From the NCBI RefSeq assembly GCF_004798585.1, contig NZ_PPXQ01000008.1, positions 62,001 to 126,000 on the forward strand: a stretch of DNA of 64,000 nucleotides, given 5' to 3'. The notes beneath the pieces are model-generated. The model had not been told where the DNA came from, searched no databases, and worked only from the letters and a program-made list of their open reading frames with translations. Positions 7,971 through 15,966 of the stretch are shown here, one piece after another. Every line of letters starts with the position of its first letter. The first letter of the stretch is position 1. A program made the position numbers and the translations under genes. The stretch is from Massilia sp. Mn16-1_5 (GTDB lineage: Bacteria > Pseudomonadota > Gammaproteobacteria > Burkholderiales > Burkholderiaceae_D).

Positions 7971-8782
7971 GGACGGAAGCGCACGTCGAGGTAGTTCAAC
8001 TGGATGGTCCCGATGCGCGAGGCACCCAGGTCGACGTTACCTGTGGGGCTACGGAACGCGATGTTCTCGATCTGCAGCGTGCCCTGGGGCGCGCCCTCGG
8101 GTCCGGCCCAGCCGATGCCCACGTGCAGGCTGGCCTGGCCTTCTGCATCGGTACGCGCCTGGAACAGGCCCGGCTGATTCGTGACGTCGGCCAGGCGCCA
8201 CGGTCCCGCCGGCGCGCCATCGGCGCCGCGCGCGCCGATGTGCACGCCGCTCAGGATCATGCTGCTTTCCCCCTGGCGCAGCGCCAGGCTGCCGATGCTG
8301 CTGCGCAGGCCAATGCCGAAGGCCAGGCCCTGGTCCACCTGCGGCGTGCTCCATTCGAAGCCGCCGCCGTAGTACACGAGATCCTTCAGCTCCACCGTGC
8401 CGACATTGACGTCGCGGCCATCGGCCTGCACGCCGAGCACGAAGCTGGCTTGCCAGGCTTCGTGGCCGGCGGCGTTCTCCGGCATCGACAGGCGCATGAT
8501 GTCCGCGCGGCCCGCGCTGCCCTTGACGATGTCGAAGCGGTAGGGATCGGCGAAACCGTCCGGATTGTCCGAGCGCGAGGCCGTCAGATCGCCGAAGCTG
8601 AAGCTGCCGCTGCCATCGCCCGTGTGATAGCGCAGCGTGGCGCTGCCCTTCAGCGAGAAGTCGGATAAATTAAAACTCATGCCGTCGCGCCCGGCGACCT
8701 GCGCCAGCGCGCTGTCGTTCATCGGCTCGACGGCGGCCGCGGCCAGCGGCGCGCACAGCAGCATGGCCATCGCCCGCTTCAA
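7967..8782 (-). CDS. Exported protein with GG-like motif
   Basis: 271 aa. Signal peptide MKRAMAMLLCAPLAAAA (cut near residue 17) then EPMNDSALAQVAGRDGMSF, with the motif Gly 14 residues after the predicted cut. The mature part is beta-rich with repeated patterns of the kind 'xLxIxNIxFxS/DLxASRIGTIQLNYLDV', suggesting a beta-solenoid or pilin-like fold. It overlaps both neighbours by four bases (ATGA), giving a tightly coupled operon. No enzymatic motif is visible. Similar in layout to the FilA-like protein but longer. Confidence 0.75.
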   Translation of the reverse strand: MKRAMAMLLCAPLAAAAVEPMNDSALAQVAGRDGMSFNLSDFSLKGSATLRYHTGDGSGSFSFGDLTASRSDNPDGFADPYRFDIVKGSAGRADIMRLSMPENAAGHEAWQASFVLGVQADGRDVNVGTVELKDLVYYGGGFEWSTPQVDQGLAFGIGLRSSIGSLALRQGESSMILSGVHIGARGADGAPAGPWRLADVTNQPGLFQARTDAEGQASLHVGIGWAGPEGAPQGTLQIENIAFRSPTGNVDLGASRIGTIQLNYLDVRFRP

Positions 8783-9558
8783 CGGCCGCTCCCGACGTTC
8801 GGCGGCATCAAGGCCTCCAGGTTCAGGGCCTGCAGGCGGTCGCGCCAGTTCATCCAGATCCCGACCTGGGCCGGCGTGAGCGCCGGCATGCCTTCAGCGG
8901 TCGGGAATTGCACCGGGGTTTTCAGAATCGAGATCCAGAAGTCGCGGCTCGGACCGTTCGCATCGCCCGCCTTGATGGCGCCGATCTGCGCCAGCTGGGC
9001 CGCGCAGCCGGCGCAGCTGCCGTCCCAGCGCTTGCCGCCGCCCGGGTCGTTGTTGCTGTCGATGACGCCGGCCGCGCCGGCATCCACGCGCAGCGATCCG
9101 GAGAGCGAGGCGATGCGGGTGCCGATCTCGCCCGAGATGCCGTCGAAACCCAGGCGCATGCCGACCGCTTCGCGCTGGCCGTTCACCTCCTGGAACACGA
9201 ATTCGAAATAGGGATTGGTGACCTGCACCAGGCGCCGGGCGTCGCCCGCATCGCTGCGGCCGAATTGCAGGGCGTGGATATCGATGTCGGCGCCGGTGCC
9301 GTTGCGCGCGGCGTAGGCGTATTCGCCCAGGCGCAGCTTGTACAGGTTGGCGTTGAGGGTGACGTCCGCATCCAGGCTGATGCGGGTGAAATCGAAGCCG
9401 TTCAGGCTGGTGTTGGCGACCGTGAACAGGCCTTGTCCGCTGACGCTTGCGAGTTCGGTTTCCGACAGCGGGCGCAGTTGCGCCGACGCGCTGCCGAACC
9501 AGCACAGGGCAAACAACAGTAACAGGCGGCGCAGGACCGCATGCATGGGATGGTTCAT
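8779..9558 (-). CDS. Exported protein with GG-like motif (FilE-like position)
   Basis: 259 aa. Signal peptide with RR and a long Leu-rich core (ALCWFGSASA, cut near residue 26), then LRPLSETELASVSGQGLF; this copy is closest to the bacteriocin-type leader (LSxxEL...G-x-G). The mature part holds a CAGC pair (Cys-x-x-Cys around residue 180) that could form a disulfide, and a segment naming a 'GAMI'-like beta pattern is absent. The start may be ATG 9558 or ATG 9546; neither has a strong ribosome site. It follows the FilA-like gene after a 78-nt gap holding a hairpin. Function unknown; likely a partner of the FilA-like protein. Confidence 0.72.
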   Translation of the reverse strand: MNHPMHAVLRRLLLLFALCWFGSASAQLRPLSETELASVSGQGLFTVANTSLNGFDFTRISLDADVTLNANLYKLRLGEYAYAARNGTGADIDIHALQFGRSDAGDARRLVQVTNPYFEFVFQEVNGQREAVGMRLGFDGISGEIGTRIASLSGSLRVDAGAAGVIDSNNDPGGGKRWDGSCAGCAAQLAQIGAIKAGDANGPSRDFWISILKTPVQFPTAEGMPALTPAQVGIWMNWRDRLQALNLEALMPPNVGSGR

Positions 9559-9594
9559 CGGCTTGGCACCCGCGATGACGAAGGAAAGACGGAC

Positions 9595-9617
9595 GGCGCG
9601 TCCCCGGAGGACACGCC
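9595..9617 (-). terminator. Stem-loop between the FilA-like gene and the next gene
   Basis: On the minus strand GGCGTGTCC and GGACGCGCC pair over nine bases (one G-U) with a short loop, 20 nt after the FilA-like stop. No U-tract follows, so it is more likely a partial terminator or an RNA 3'-end stabiliser that raises the level of the first gene over the rest. Confidence 0.45.
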
Positions 9618-9636
9618 GCCTTGGACTACCCGGAAA

Positions 9637-10173
9637 TTAGTGCGCCCAGATGTAGACCGTGGTGCCTTGCAGGCGGATGTCGTTCATTGCCATCTTGCCG
9701 TAGGAAGCCGAGGAGCCGCCCATCGAGATCGCGTCGACCGACATGTTCAGCTTGTGGCCGGCGCCGACTTCGATTTTCGGGATGGCGATCTTGACGACGT
9801 CGCCGCCGCCGTAGAAGGCGGCCAGGGCGGCGCCCTGGGCTGCGGCTTCAGGCGTCTGGCCCATGGCCTGTGGCGCGGTCACGCCCAGCACGCTGCCGAA
9901 CACGTCGGCCTTGAAGCTGGCTTCGTTGATCACGTCCAGCGTGGCGGCGATGGTGCCGGTGAAGGCGATGTTCTTGAAGCTGACCGAAGCGTTTTCGGTG
10001 GTGTTGGTGTAGGTGAAGTCACCGATGTGGATGTTCAGGTCGGCAGCGATCGACACGCCGTCCTGGCCGGACACGCGCGACAGGTCGGCGTCGGCGATCG
10101 GCTTCATGGCCGATGCGTAGGTGGCGACGGAGGACAGAGCGGCGACGATGGCCAGTTTTTTCAGCAGTTTCAT
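9637..10173 (-). CDS. FilA-like putative surface filament/pilus protein with GG-like motif
   Basis: 178 aa. Signal peptide MKLLKKLAIVAALSSVATYASA (cut after ASA, residue 22), then KPIADADLSRVSGQDGVSI, with the motif Gly 14 residues past the cut. The mature chain is rich in short beta-strands (FTYTNTTENASVSFKNIAF, KIEVGAGHKLNMSVDAI) and ends YGKMAMNDIRLQGTTVYI, a C-terminus shared with the MshEN fusion at 482-1216. GGAGAT lies just before ATG 10173; an upstream GTG in frame is rejected. First gene of its operon, with its own upstream control region and a hairpin behind it, as expected for the major subunit. It resembles FilA of the Acinetobacter fil cluster as I remember it. Confidence 0.8.
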   Translation of the reverse strand: MKLLKKLAIVAALSSVATYASAMKPIADADLSRVSGQDGVSIAADLNIHIGDFTYTNTTENASVSFKNIAFTGTIAATLDVINEASFKADVFGSVLGVTAPQAMGQTPEAAAQGAALAAFYGGGDVVKIAIPKIEVGAGHKLNMSVDAISMGGSSASYGKMAMNDIRLQGTTVYIWAH

Positions 10174-10288
10174 TGAGATCTCCATAATTTTTATACTGAG
10201 TCGAAGGAAGACTTTGCGTTCCCGACACGATCCGCCCTCGCCCGCGCCTGGCTTGTGGCCGACCGGTGCTGACCTCGGGAGCACATTT

Positions 10289-10313
10289 CTCTTAATCAGG
10301 AATTAATTAAGAG
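10289..10313. promoter_or_regulatory. Inverted repeat upstream of the FilA-like gene
   Basis: Perfect 8-bp arms CTCTTAAT and ATTAAGAG separated by nine bases, 116 bp before the FilA-like ATG. Possible binding site for a dimeric regulator. The surrounding 10174-10384 contains no gene. Confidence 0.4.
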
Positions 10314-10338
10314 TAATCATCGTACAACTCTGCTAATA

Positions 10339-10354
10339 AAAACTGCATCGTTTT
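10339..10354. promoter_or_regulatory. Candidate shared operator, copy 3
   Basis: AAAACTGCATCGTTTT, 13 of 16 bases identical to 5383-5398. It lies between the FilA-like gene and the end of the ABC transporter gene, upstream of the FilA-like operon. Confidence 0.45.
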
Positions 10355-10384
10355 GTCTTGGCTCAAGAAGCCAAATCGATGGCT

Positions 10385-12166
10385 TCATGAGCCATCCGCA
10401 GGAGATGGATTGGCGCCCTCGTCAAAGGGCGCCGGGCGCTCGCCGATCTGCTGGCGCCACATGGCGTAATACAGGCCGCGCGCCTCCAGCAGCTGCGCAT
10501 GCGTGCCGCTCTCGACGATATGCCCCTTCTCCAGCACGAAGATCGTATCGGCGTGCATCACGGTCGAGAGCCGGTGCGCGATCAGGATCGTCATCTGCGC
10601 CGCGCGGCTGGAAATGGCGCGCACTGTATTCGTGATCTGCTCCTCGGTGATCGAATCGAGCGCCGAGGTCGCCTCATCGAAAATCAGCAGCGCCGGCTGG
10701 CGCACCAGGGCGCGCGCGATCGACAATCTCTGCTTCTCGCCGCCCGAGAGCTTCATGCCGCGCTCGCCGATCACCGTGTCGAGTCCTTCAGGCGAGCGTT
10801 CCAGCAAATAGGCGCAGGAAGCCTGCTGCATGGCCGCCACGATTTCCTCGTCGGTCGCGTCGGTCTTCACGAAGCGGATGTTGTCGCGGATGGTGCCCGC
10901 GAACAGATAGGTCTCTTGCGTAACAAAGCCGATCTGGCGGCGCACCCGGTTGTAGCGCAGGTCGGTGGTGCGCACGCCGTTATACGAGACCTCTCCCTGG
11001 TGCGGCGTGTACAGCCCGACCAGGAGTTTCACCAGGGTCGACTTGCCCGAGCCCGAAGGGCCGACAAAGGCCACCGTCTGCCCCAGTGTCGCCGCGAACG
11101 AGACCCCGGCCAGCGCATCCTCGGGCGCGCCCTTGTGGCGGAAGCGCACGTCGTCGAAACGCAGCTCGGTGAGCGGGCCGATCTCGACCGGATCGGGCGG
11201 CCGGCGTTCGACCGGCTTGTCCATCAGGTTCTTAAAATTCAGCAGCGAGGCCTCGGCCTCGCGGTGGGCCAGGATGATGTTGCCCAGCTCCTGCAGCGGC
11301 GCAAAGATCGACACCGAGATGAATTGCATCGCGATCAGCTCGCCGGTGGAGAGCACGTCGCGGAAAATCAGCCACAGCAGCGCGAACAGGATCGCCAGTT
11401 TTAAAAGGCTCAGGGTCGATCCTTGCAGGAAGGAGAGCAGCCGAATGCGCTTCACCTTCTCCATTTCCAGCGCGAAGATCGCATCGGTCTGGCTGCGTAA
11501 TCGCCGGATCTCGGGAAAGGTCAGCCCCAGGCTTTTGATGAGCTCGATATTCCGGAGCGACTCGGTGATGAAACCGGAGTTGCGGTTGGTCTCGCGCACG
11601 ATCGAGCGCTGCTGGGTCTTGATCTCGCGGGACAATAAGCCGGTCAAGCCGCCCAGCACCAGCACCCCGACCAGGAACACCGGCACCAGCAGCCAATGCT
11701 TCGTCACCGCATACCAGGCGAGAAAACTGACGCCGACCAGGGCCGCAAAGGCCGTGTTAATAAACGTGTTGATCAGGCGCTCGCTGTCCGCCCTCACCTT
11801 CTGCAGCAAGGAGAGCATCTCGCCGCTGCGCAAGTCCTCGAATTCCTGGAATTTCAGGCGCATCAGGTGGCGCAGGCCGTCGTTGAATATCGCCACGCCC
11901 AGCTTCTGCACGACCAGGCGCGTGACGTATTCCTGCAAGGCCTTTGCCAGGCGCGACAGCACGGCTACCAGCACAGCGAGGCCGAGCAGGCGCATCACGT
12001 ACGGCATGGGATCGGCGTCGCCCGCGTGGCGCAGCGTCACGTGGTCGATGATGCGCCCAAAAATGATCGGGTCGACCAGCGCCAGTACCTGGGCGATGCC
12101 GGCAAAGACCAAGGCCAGCAGGGCCAGGCGCCAGTGGGGTCGCAGGTAAGTCCAGAGGATGCGCAT
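10385..12166 (-). CDS. ABC transporter, fused permease and ATP-binding half-transporter (exporter type)
   Basis: 593 aa. Residues 1-320 form a six-helix ABC exporter membrane domain (starting MRILWTYLRPHWRLALLALV). The ATPase domain has Walker A GPSGSGKST near 370, a Q-loop (VTQETYLF), signature LSGGEKQ near 473, Walker B LLIFDEATSALD near 493-504 and switch His in IAHRLST. It works as a homodimer or heterodimer; the substrate is not evident. It lacks a C39 domain, so it is not a bacteriocin-type exporter. It is separated from the FilA-like operon by 212 nt and from typA by a terminator, so it is probably a single-gene unit. Confidence 0.92.
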   Translation of the reverse strand: MRILWTYLRPHWRLALLALVFAGIAQVLALVDPIIFGRIIDHVTLRHAGDADPMPYVMRLLGLAVLVAVLSRLAKALQEYVTRLVVQKLGVAIFNDGLRHLMRLKFQEFEDLRSGEMLSLLQKVRADSERLINTFINTAFAALVGVSFLAWYAVTKHWLLVPVFLVGVLVLGGLTGLLSREIKTQQRSIVRETNRNSGFITESLRNIELIKSLGLTFPEIRRLRSQTDAIFALEMEKVKRIRLLSFLQGSTLSLLKLAILFALLWLIFRDVLSTGELIAMQFISVSIFAPLQELGNIILAHREAEASLLNFKNLMDKPVERRPPDPVEIGPLTELRFDDVRFRHKGAPEDALAGVSFAATLGQTVAFVGPSGSGKSTLVKLLVGLYTPHQGEVSYNGVRTTDLRYNRVRRQIGFVTQETYLFAGTIRDNIRFVKTDATDEEIVAAMQQASCAYLLERSPEGLDTVIGERGMKLSGGEKQRLSIARALVRQPALLIFDEATSALDSITEEQITNTVRAISSRAAQMTILIAHRLSTVMHADTIFVLEKGHIVESGTHAQLLEARGLYYAMWRQQIGERPAPFDEGANPSPADGS

Positions 12167-12228
12167 GAGGGCATCTTAGCAATCCGGGCGGATCTTCCGC
12201 ACACGGATGAGCCTGGGAACCGGGACGT

Positions 12229-12271
12229 AAAAAACCGCTGCCCGCATTCGCATGCGGTGACAGCGGTTTTT
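12229..12271 (-). terminator. Intrinsic terminator of typA
   Basis: AAAAACCGCTG pairs with CAGCGGTTTTT around an inner CCGCA/TGCGG stem, with a U-tract on either strand. It lies 31 nt behind the typA stop and before the ABC transporter start. Confidence 0.85.
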
Positions 12272-12302
12272 CAAGAAAGCGGAGTTGAACTCCGCATTTT
12301 CA

Positions 12303-14135
12303 TTACGCTTCGCGCGAGGCCTTCTTGCGCTCGTGCTCTTTCAGGTAGCGCTTGCGCAGGCGGATCGACTTCGGCGTGATCTCGACCAGTTCGTCGTCCT
12401 CGATGAACTCGACGGCGTATTCGAGCGACATCTGGATCGGCGGCACCAGGCGCACGGCTTCGTCGGTACCCGACGAACGCACGTTGGTCAGCTGCTTGCC
12501 CTTGATCGGGTTGACGACCAGGTCGTTGTCGCGCGAGTGGATGCCGATGATCATGCCTTCGTACACCGGGGTGTTGTGCTCGACGAACATACGGCCGCGG
12601 TCCTGCAGTTTCCAGATCGCGTACGCAACGGCGGCGCCGTCGTCCTGCGAGATCAGCACGCCGTTACGGCGGCCGGCGAGTTCGCCCTTGCTGTTGTCGA
12701 CCGGTGCGTATTCGTGGAACACGTGGCTCATCAGGCCGGTGCCGCGGGTCAGGGTCATGAATTCGCCCTGGAAGCCGATCAGGCCGCGTGCCGGGATCAG
12801 GTATTCCAGACGGACACGGCCCTTGCCGTCCGATTCCATGTTCTGCAGGTCGCCACGGCGGCGGCCCAGTTCTTCCATCACGCCGCCCTGGTTGGCTTCT
12901 TCGACGTCGACGGTCAGGTTTTCGTACGGCTCGTGGCGCACGCCATCGACCATCTTGTACACGACGCGTGGACGCGACACGGCCAGCTCGAAGCCTTCAC
13001 GGCGCATGTTTTCCAGCAGAATCGTCAGGTGCAGTTCGCCGCGGCCCGAGACTTCGAAGGTGGTGTCGTCGTCGGTCGGCGACACGCGCAGAGCGACGTT
13101 GGCCTTCAGTTCGCGCTCGAGACGCTCGCGCAGCTGGCGGCTGGTGACGAACTTGCCTTCGCGGCCGGCCAGTGGCGAGTTGTTGACCATGAAGTTCATG
13201 GTCAGGGTCGGCTCGTCGACGGTCAGCATCGGCAGCGCTTCCGGCACGTCCGCTGCGCAGACGGTCGAACCGATGCCGATTTCTTCGATACCGTTGATCA
13301 GGCAGATGTCGCCGGCAACGGCTTCATCGACCAGCACGCGCTCCAGGCCCTTGAAGTTCAGCACCTGGTTGATGCGGCCCTTGATCGGGGTCGAATCAGG
13401 ACCGTTCATCACGACAACGTCCTGGCCGGTCTTGACGCGGCCACGGTTGACGCGGCCGATGCCGATCTTGCCGACGTAGGACGAGTAGTCCAGCGAGGTG
13501 ATCTGCATCTGCAGCGGGCCGTCCGGATTGTCGTCACGCACAGGCACGTACTTCAGGATGGCGTCGAACAGCGGCTTCATGTCGCCGCTGCGCACGTCTT
13601 CGGTCAGGCCGGCGTAGCCGTTCAGGCCCGAGGCGTAGACGATCGGGAAGTCCAGCTGCTCGTCGTTCGCGCCCAGCTTGTCGAACAGTTCAAAGGTCTG
13701 GTTGATGGCCCAGTCGGCGCGCGCGCCCGGACGGTCGACCTTGTTGACGACGACGATGGGTTTGAGGCCCAGGGCCAGCGCCTTGCGGGTCACGAAGCGG
13801 GTCTGCGGCATCGGGCCTTCCTGCGCATCGACCAGCAGCAGCACCGAGTCGACCATCGACAGCACGCGCTCGACCTCACCGCCGAAGTCGGCGTGGCCCG
13901 GGGTGTCGACGATGTTGATGTGGGTGCCTTCGTACTCGACCGCGCAATTCTTCGACAGAATCGTAATGCCGCGTTCTTTTTCGAGGTCGTTCGAGTCCAT
14001 CACGCGGGTGTCCACCGCCTGGTTTTCACGGAAGGTGCCGGACTGACGGAGCAGCTGGTCGACCAGGGTGGTCTTGCCGTGGTCAACGTGGGCGATGATT
14101 GCAATATTACGAATTGCGCGTTTGGTATTTGACAT
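12303..14135 (-). CDS. typA: Ribosome-associated GTPase TypA/BipA
   Basis: 610 aa, the usual size. GTPase motifs are G1 AHVDHGKT (residues 14-21), the switch I threonine in ERGITIL, G3 DTPGH and G4 NKVD. The EF-G-like domains II, III and V follow, with the TypA-specific C-terminal domain ([20 protein letters not shown]). TypA binds the ribosome and aids 50S assembly and stress or cold adaptation. It is monocistronic: 306 nt separate it from truB upstream and a terminator follows. The start [20 protein letters not shown] matches the family. Confidence 0.97.
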   Translation of the reverse strand: MSNTKRAIRNIAIIAHVDHGKTTLVDQLLRQSGTFRENQAVDTRVMDSNDLEKERGITILSKNCAVEYEGTHINIVDTPGHADFGGEVERVLSMVDSVLLLVDAQEGPMPQTRFVTRKALALGLKPIVVVNKVDRPGARADWAINQTFELFDKLGANDEQLDFPIVYASGLNGYAGLTEDVRSGDMKPLFDAILKYVPVRDDNPDGPLQMQITSLDYSSYVGKIGIGRVNRGRVKTGQDVVVMNGPDSTPIKGRINQVLNFKGLERVLVDEAVAGDICLINGIEEIGIGSTVCAADVPEALPMLTVDEPTLTMNFMVNNSPLAGREGKFVTSRQLRERLERELKANVALRVSPTDDDTTFEVSGRGELHLTILLENMRREGFELAVSRPRVVYKMVDGVRHEPYENLTVDVEEANQGGVMEELGRRRGDLQNMESDGKGRVRLEYLIPARGLIGFQGEFMTLTRGTGLMSHVFHEYAPVDNSKGELAGRRNGVLISQDDGAAVAYAIWKLQDRGRMFVEHNTPVYEGMIIGIHSRDNDLVVNPIKGKQLTNVRSSGTDEAVRLVPPIQMSLEYAVEFIEDDELVEITPKSIRLRKRYLKEHERKKASREA

Positions 14136-14308
14136 GTATTTTCAGCGTGATTTGCGTGATGGTACGGATGTGTCCGATGCAGCCGATTTCGGAAACCGAC
14201 TAGTATAGCAGGTTAATGCGAGCTTTCCGTGAAAAGGCCCGCATTTTCAACGAGTTGCTGAGTTTTTAAGGGTTTCGGGCCGGTTTTGGCCGTTTTTTTG
14301 CAGAGGAT

Positions 14309-14415
14309 GTAGGGTGGGCGGGTCTCCCGCCCACGCGTTCAACCAGCGGATGAAAGGCCGATGTGGCTGAGCTTGCTGGGCCTGAACGCGTGGGCGGCAA
14401 AGCCGCCCACCTTAC
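14309..14415. repeat. Dispersed intergenic palindromic repeat, locus A
   Basis: Starts GTAGGGTGGGCGG and carries CGCCCACGCGTTCA, then after ~40 bp the inverted counterpart TGAACGCGTGGGCGGC and GCCGCCCACCTTAC. Two inverted copies thus face each other in the 306-nt typA-truB spacer. The rest of that spacer is AT/T-rich and shows no gene. Confidence 0.75.
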
Positions 14416-14441
14416 AGGTCTGATCTGATATGCCGGCAGGC

Positions 14442-15362
14442 TTACTGCTGCGCCGCGATCAGCCGTTCCGGCGCCAGGATCGCGTATTCCTGCAGATTCG
14501 CGGTGCCGAGCAGTTTGCCCTCGTGGTACACGCGCACCCTGCCCAGCTCGCTCGGCACCATGACCGATTCCTTGCCCAGCGCCAGACGCTGGCCGTTCAG
14601 GAAGCGCTTCGCCAGTTCCGGGGTCAGCTCGACCGACGGGAAGCTCGACAGCAGCGCGTCGACCGGCGCCAGCAGCGACAACGGCTCGGCGTGCGCCTGC
14701 AGGTCTTCCAGCGTGATCATCGTCGCCGAGGTCAGCGCGCCGACCTGGATGCGGCGCAGCGCGTTCAGGTGGGCGCCGCAGCCGAGCGCGGCGCCGATGT
14801 CTTCGCCCAGCACGCGCACATAGGTGCCCTTGCTACAGGTGACGCGGATCTTCAGCATCGGCGCGTCGTACGCAATCAGTTCCAGCCCGTGAATGGTCAC
14901 CGGCCGCGCTTCGCGCTCGAGCACGATGCCTTCGCGTGCGTATTCGTACAGCGCCTTGCCGTCGCGCTTCAGGGCCGAATACATCGGCGGCACCTGCAGG
15001 ATCGGGCCGCGGAAACGCGCCAGCGCCGCCTCGATCTGCTCGAGCGTGACGTCGACCTCGCGCGTCTCGATAGCCTCGCCCTCGGTGTCGCCGGTGTTGG
15101 TCATGATGCCGAGGTGAACGGTCGCCTCATAGGTCTTGTCGGCTTCCAGCAAATCTTGCGAGAACTTGGTCGCCTCGCCGAAACACAGCGGCAGCAGGCC
15201 CGTGGCGAAAGGATCGAGGGTGCCGGTGTGGCCGGCCTTCTTCGCGTTCATCACGCGTTTCGCCTTGATCAATGCGTCGTTCGAAGACAGGCCGACCGGC
15301 TTGTCGAGCAGGAGGACGCCGTCGACCAGGTCACGCGGCTTTTTTTGCGGACGTGCGTTCAC
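14442..15362 (-). CDS. truB: tRNA pseudouridine-55 synthase
   Basis: 306 aa. The catalytic Asp50 is in [15 protein letters not shown], and the family motifs [19 protein letters not shown] and [22 protein letters not shown] are intact. A PUA-like C-terminal part follows (about 245-306). TruB makes pseudouridine 55 in the T-loop of tRNAs and acts as a tRNA chaperone. Its start overlaps the rbfA stop by four bases, so the two are translationally coupled, as in many bacteria. Confidence 0.97.
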   Translation of the reverse strand: MNARPQKKPRDLVDGVLLLDKPVGLSSNDALIKAKRVMNAKKAGHTGTLDPFATGLLPLCFGEATKFSQDLLEADKTYEATVHLGIMTNTGDTEGEAIETREVDVTLEQIEAALARFRGPILQVPPMYSALKRDGKALYEYAREGIVLEREARPVTIHGLELIAYDAPMLKIRVTCSKGTYVRVLGEDIGAALGCGAHLNALRRIQVGALTSATMITLEDLQAHAEPLSLLAPVDALLSSFPSVELTPELAKRFLNGQRLALGKESVMVPSELGRVRVYHEGKLLGTANLQEYAILAPERLIAAQQ

Positions 15363-15775
15363 TGGGCGTCTTTATCGCTAGATTCGCTGTCCTGGCCGAA
15401 GTCGGCGGCGCGCACGGCGTTGGCCTGGTCGATCAGGGCCGACATCTGCAGGCCGCGCGAGGTCGAGGTGTCGTGCATGAAGTGCAGCTGCGGCAGCGTG
15501 TGGATGTGCAGGCGCTTGCCCAGCATGTTGCGCAGGTAGCCTGCCGCCTTGTTCAGGCCCTCGAGCGTCTGCTTCACTTCTTCCTTGCTGTCCTTCAGCA
15601 CGGTGAAGTAGATCTTGGCGTGGGCGTAGTCGGGCGTGAGCTGCACTTCGGTCAGCGTGATCATGCCGACGCGCGGGTCCTTCAGCTCGAAGGCGATCAG
15701 TTCCGACAGGTCTTTCTGGATCTGGTCGGCGACGCGCAGGCCGCGCTGGGGGATGGTTTTGCTGTGTTTTGCCAT
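15359..15775 (-). CDS. rbfA: 30S ribosome-binding factor A
   Basis: 138 aa with the KH-like RbfA fold; recognisable are [41 protein letters not shown] segments (residues 15-50) and the C-terminal [15 protein letters not shown]. RbfA binds immature 30S subunits and is needed for 16S 5'-end maturation and cold growth. It overlaps truB. A terminator-like hairpin and a repeat lie between infB and rbfA, so rbfA-truB may be partly uncoupled from the upstream operon. Confidence 0.96.
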   Translation of the reverse strand: MAKHSKTIPQRGLRVADQIQKDLSELIAFELKDPRVGMITLTEVQLTPDYAHAKIYFTVLKDSKEEVKQTLEGLNKAAGYLRNMLGKRLHIHTLPQLHFMHDTSTSRGLQMSALIDQANAVRAADFGQDSESSDKDAQ

Positions 15776-15873
15776 GGTGTTTATTGAAGATTTTTCTGAC
15801 GATGGTACATCGATAGGGAGATTGCAGGCGTACGAGCGGGGAATCGGTGTCGCCGATGATCACAGGGTGATAC

Positions 15874-15896
15874 CGCGTGGGCGGAGCCCACCCTAC
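15874..15896. repeat. Dispersed intergenic palindromic repeat, locus B (single arm)
   Basis: CGCGTGGGCGGAGCCCACCCTAC-type unit: one short palindromic copy of the family, in the infB-rbfA spacer. Confidence 0.6.
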
Positions 15897-15904
15897 AACA
15901 CCCG

Positions 15905-15952
15905 AAAAAAAGCGCCATCGGCTGGGCACAGGGCCCGGCGGATGGCGCTTCT
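15905..15952 (-). terminator. Intrinsic terminator behind infB
   Basis: On the minus strand AAGCGCCATC pairs with GATGGCGCTT around a GC-rich inner region and is followed by a seven-base U-run. It is 15 nt after the infB stop and inside what is otherwise the rimP-to-truB operon. Confidence 0.75.
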
Positions 15953-15966
15953 TGAGCCGCGCTGGA

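Noticed and set aside
10385..12166. ABC transporter as bacteriocin exporter for the GG-like proteins
   Set aside because: It has no C39 domain, the substrates already carry Sec signals, and it is separated by 212 nt.
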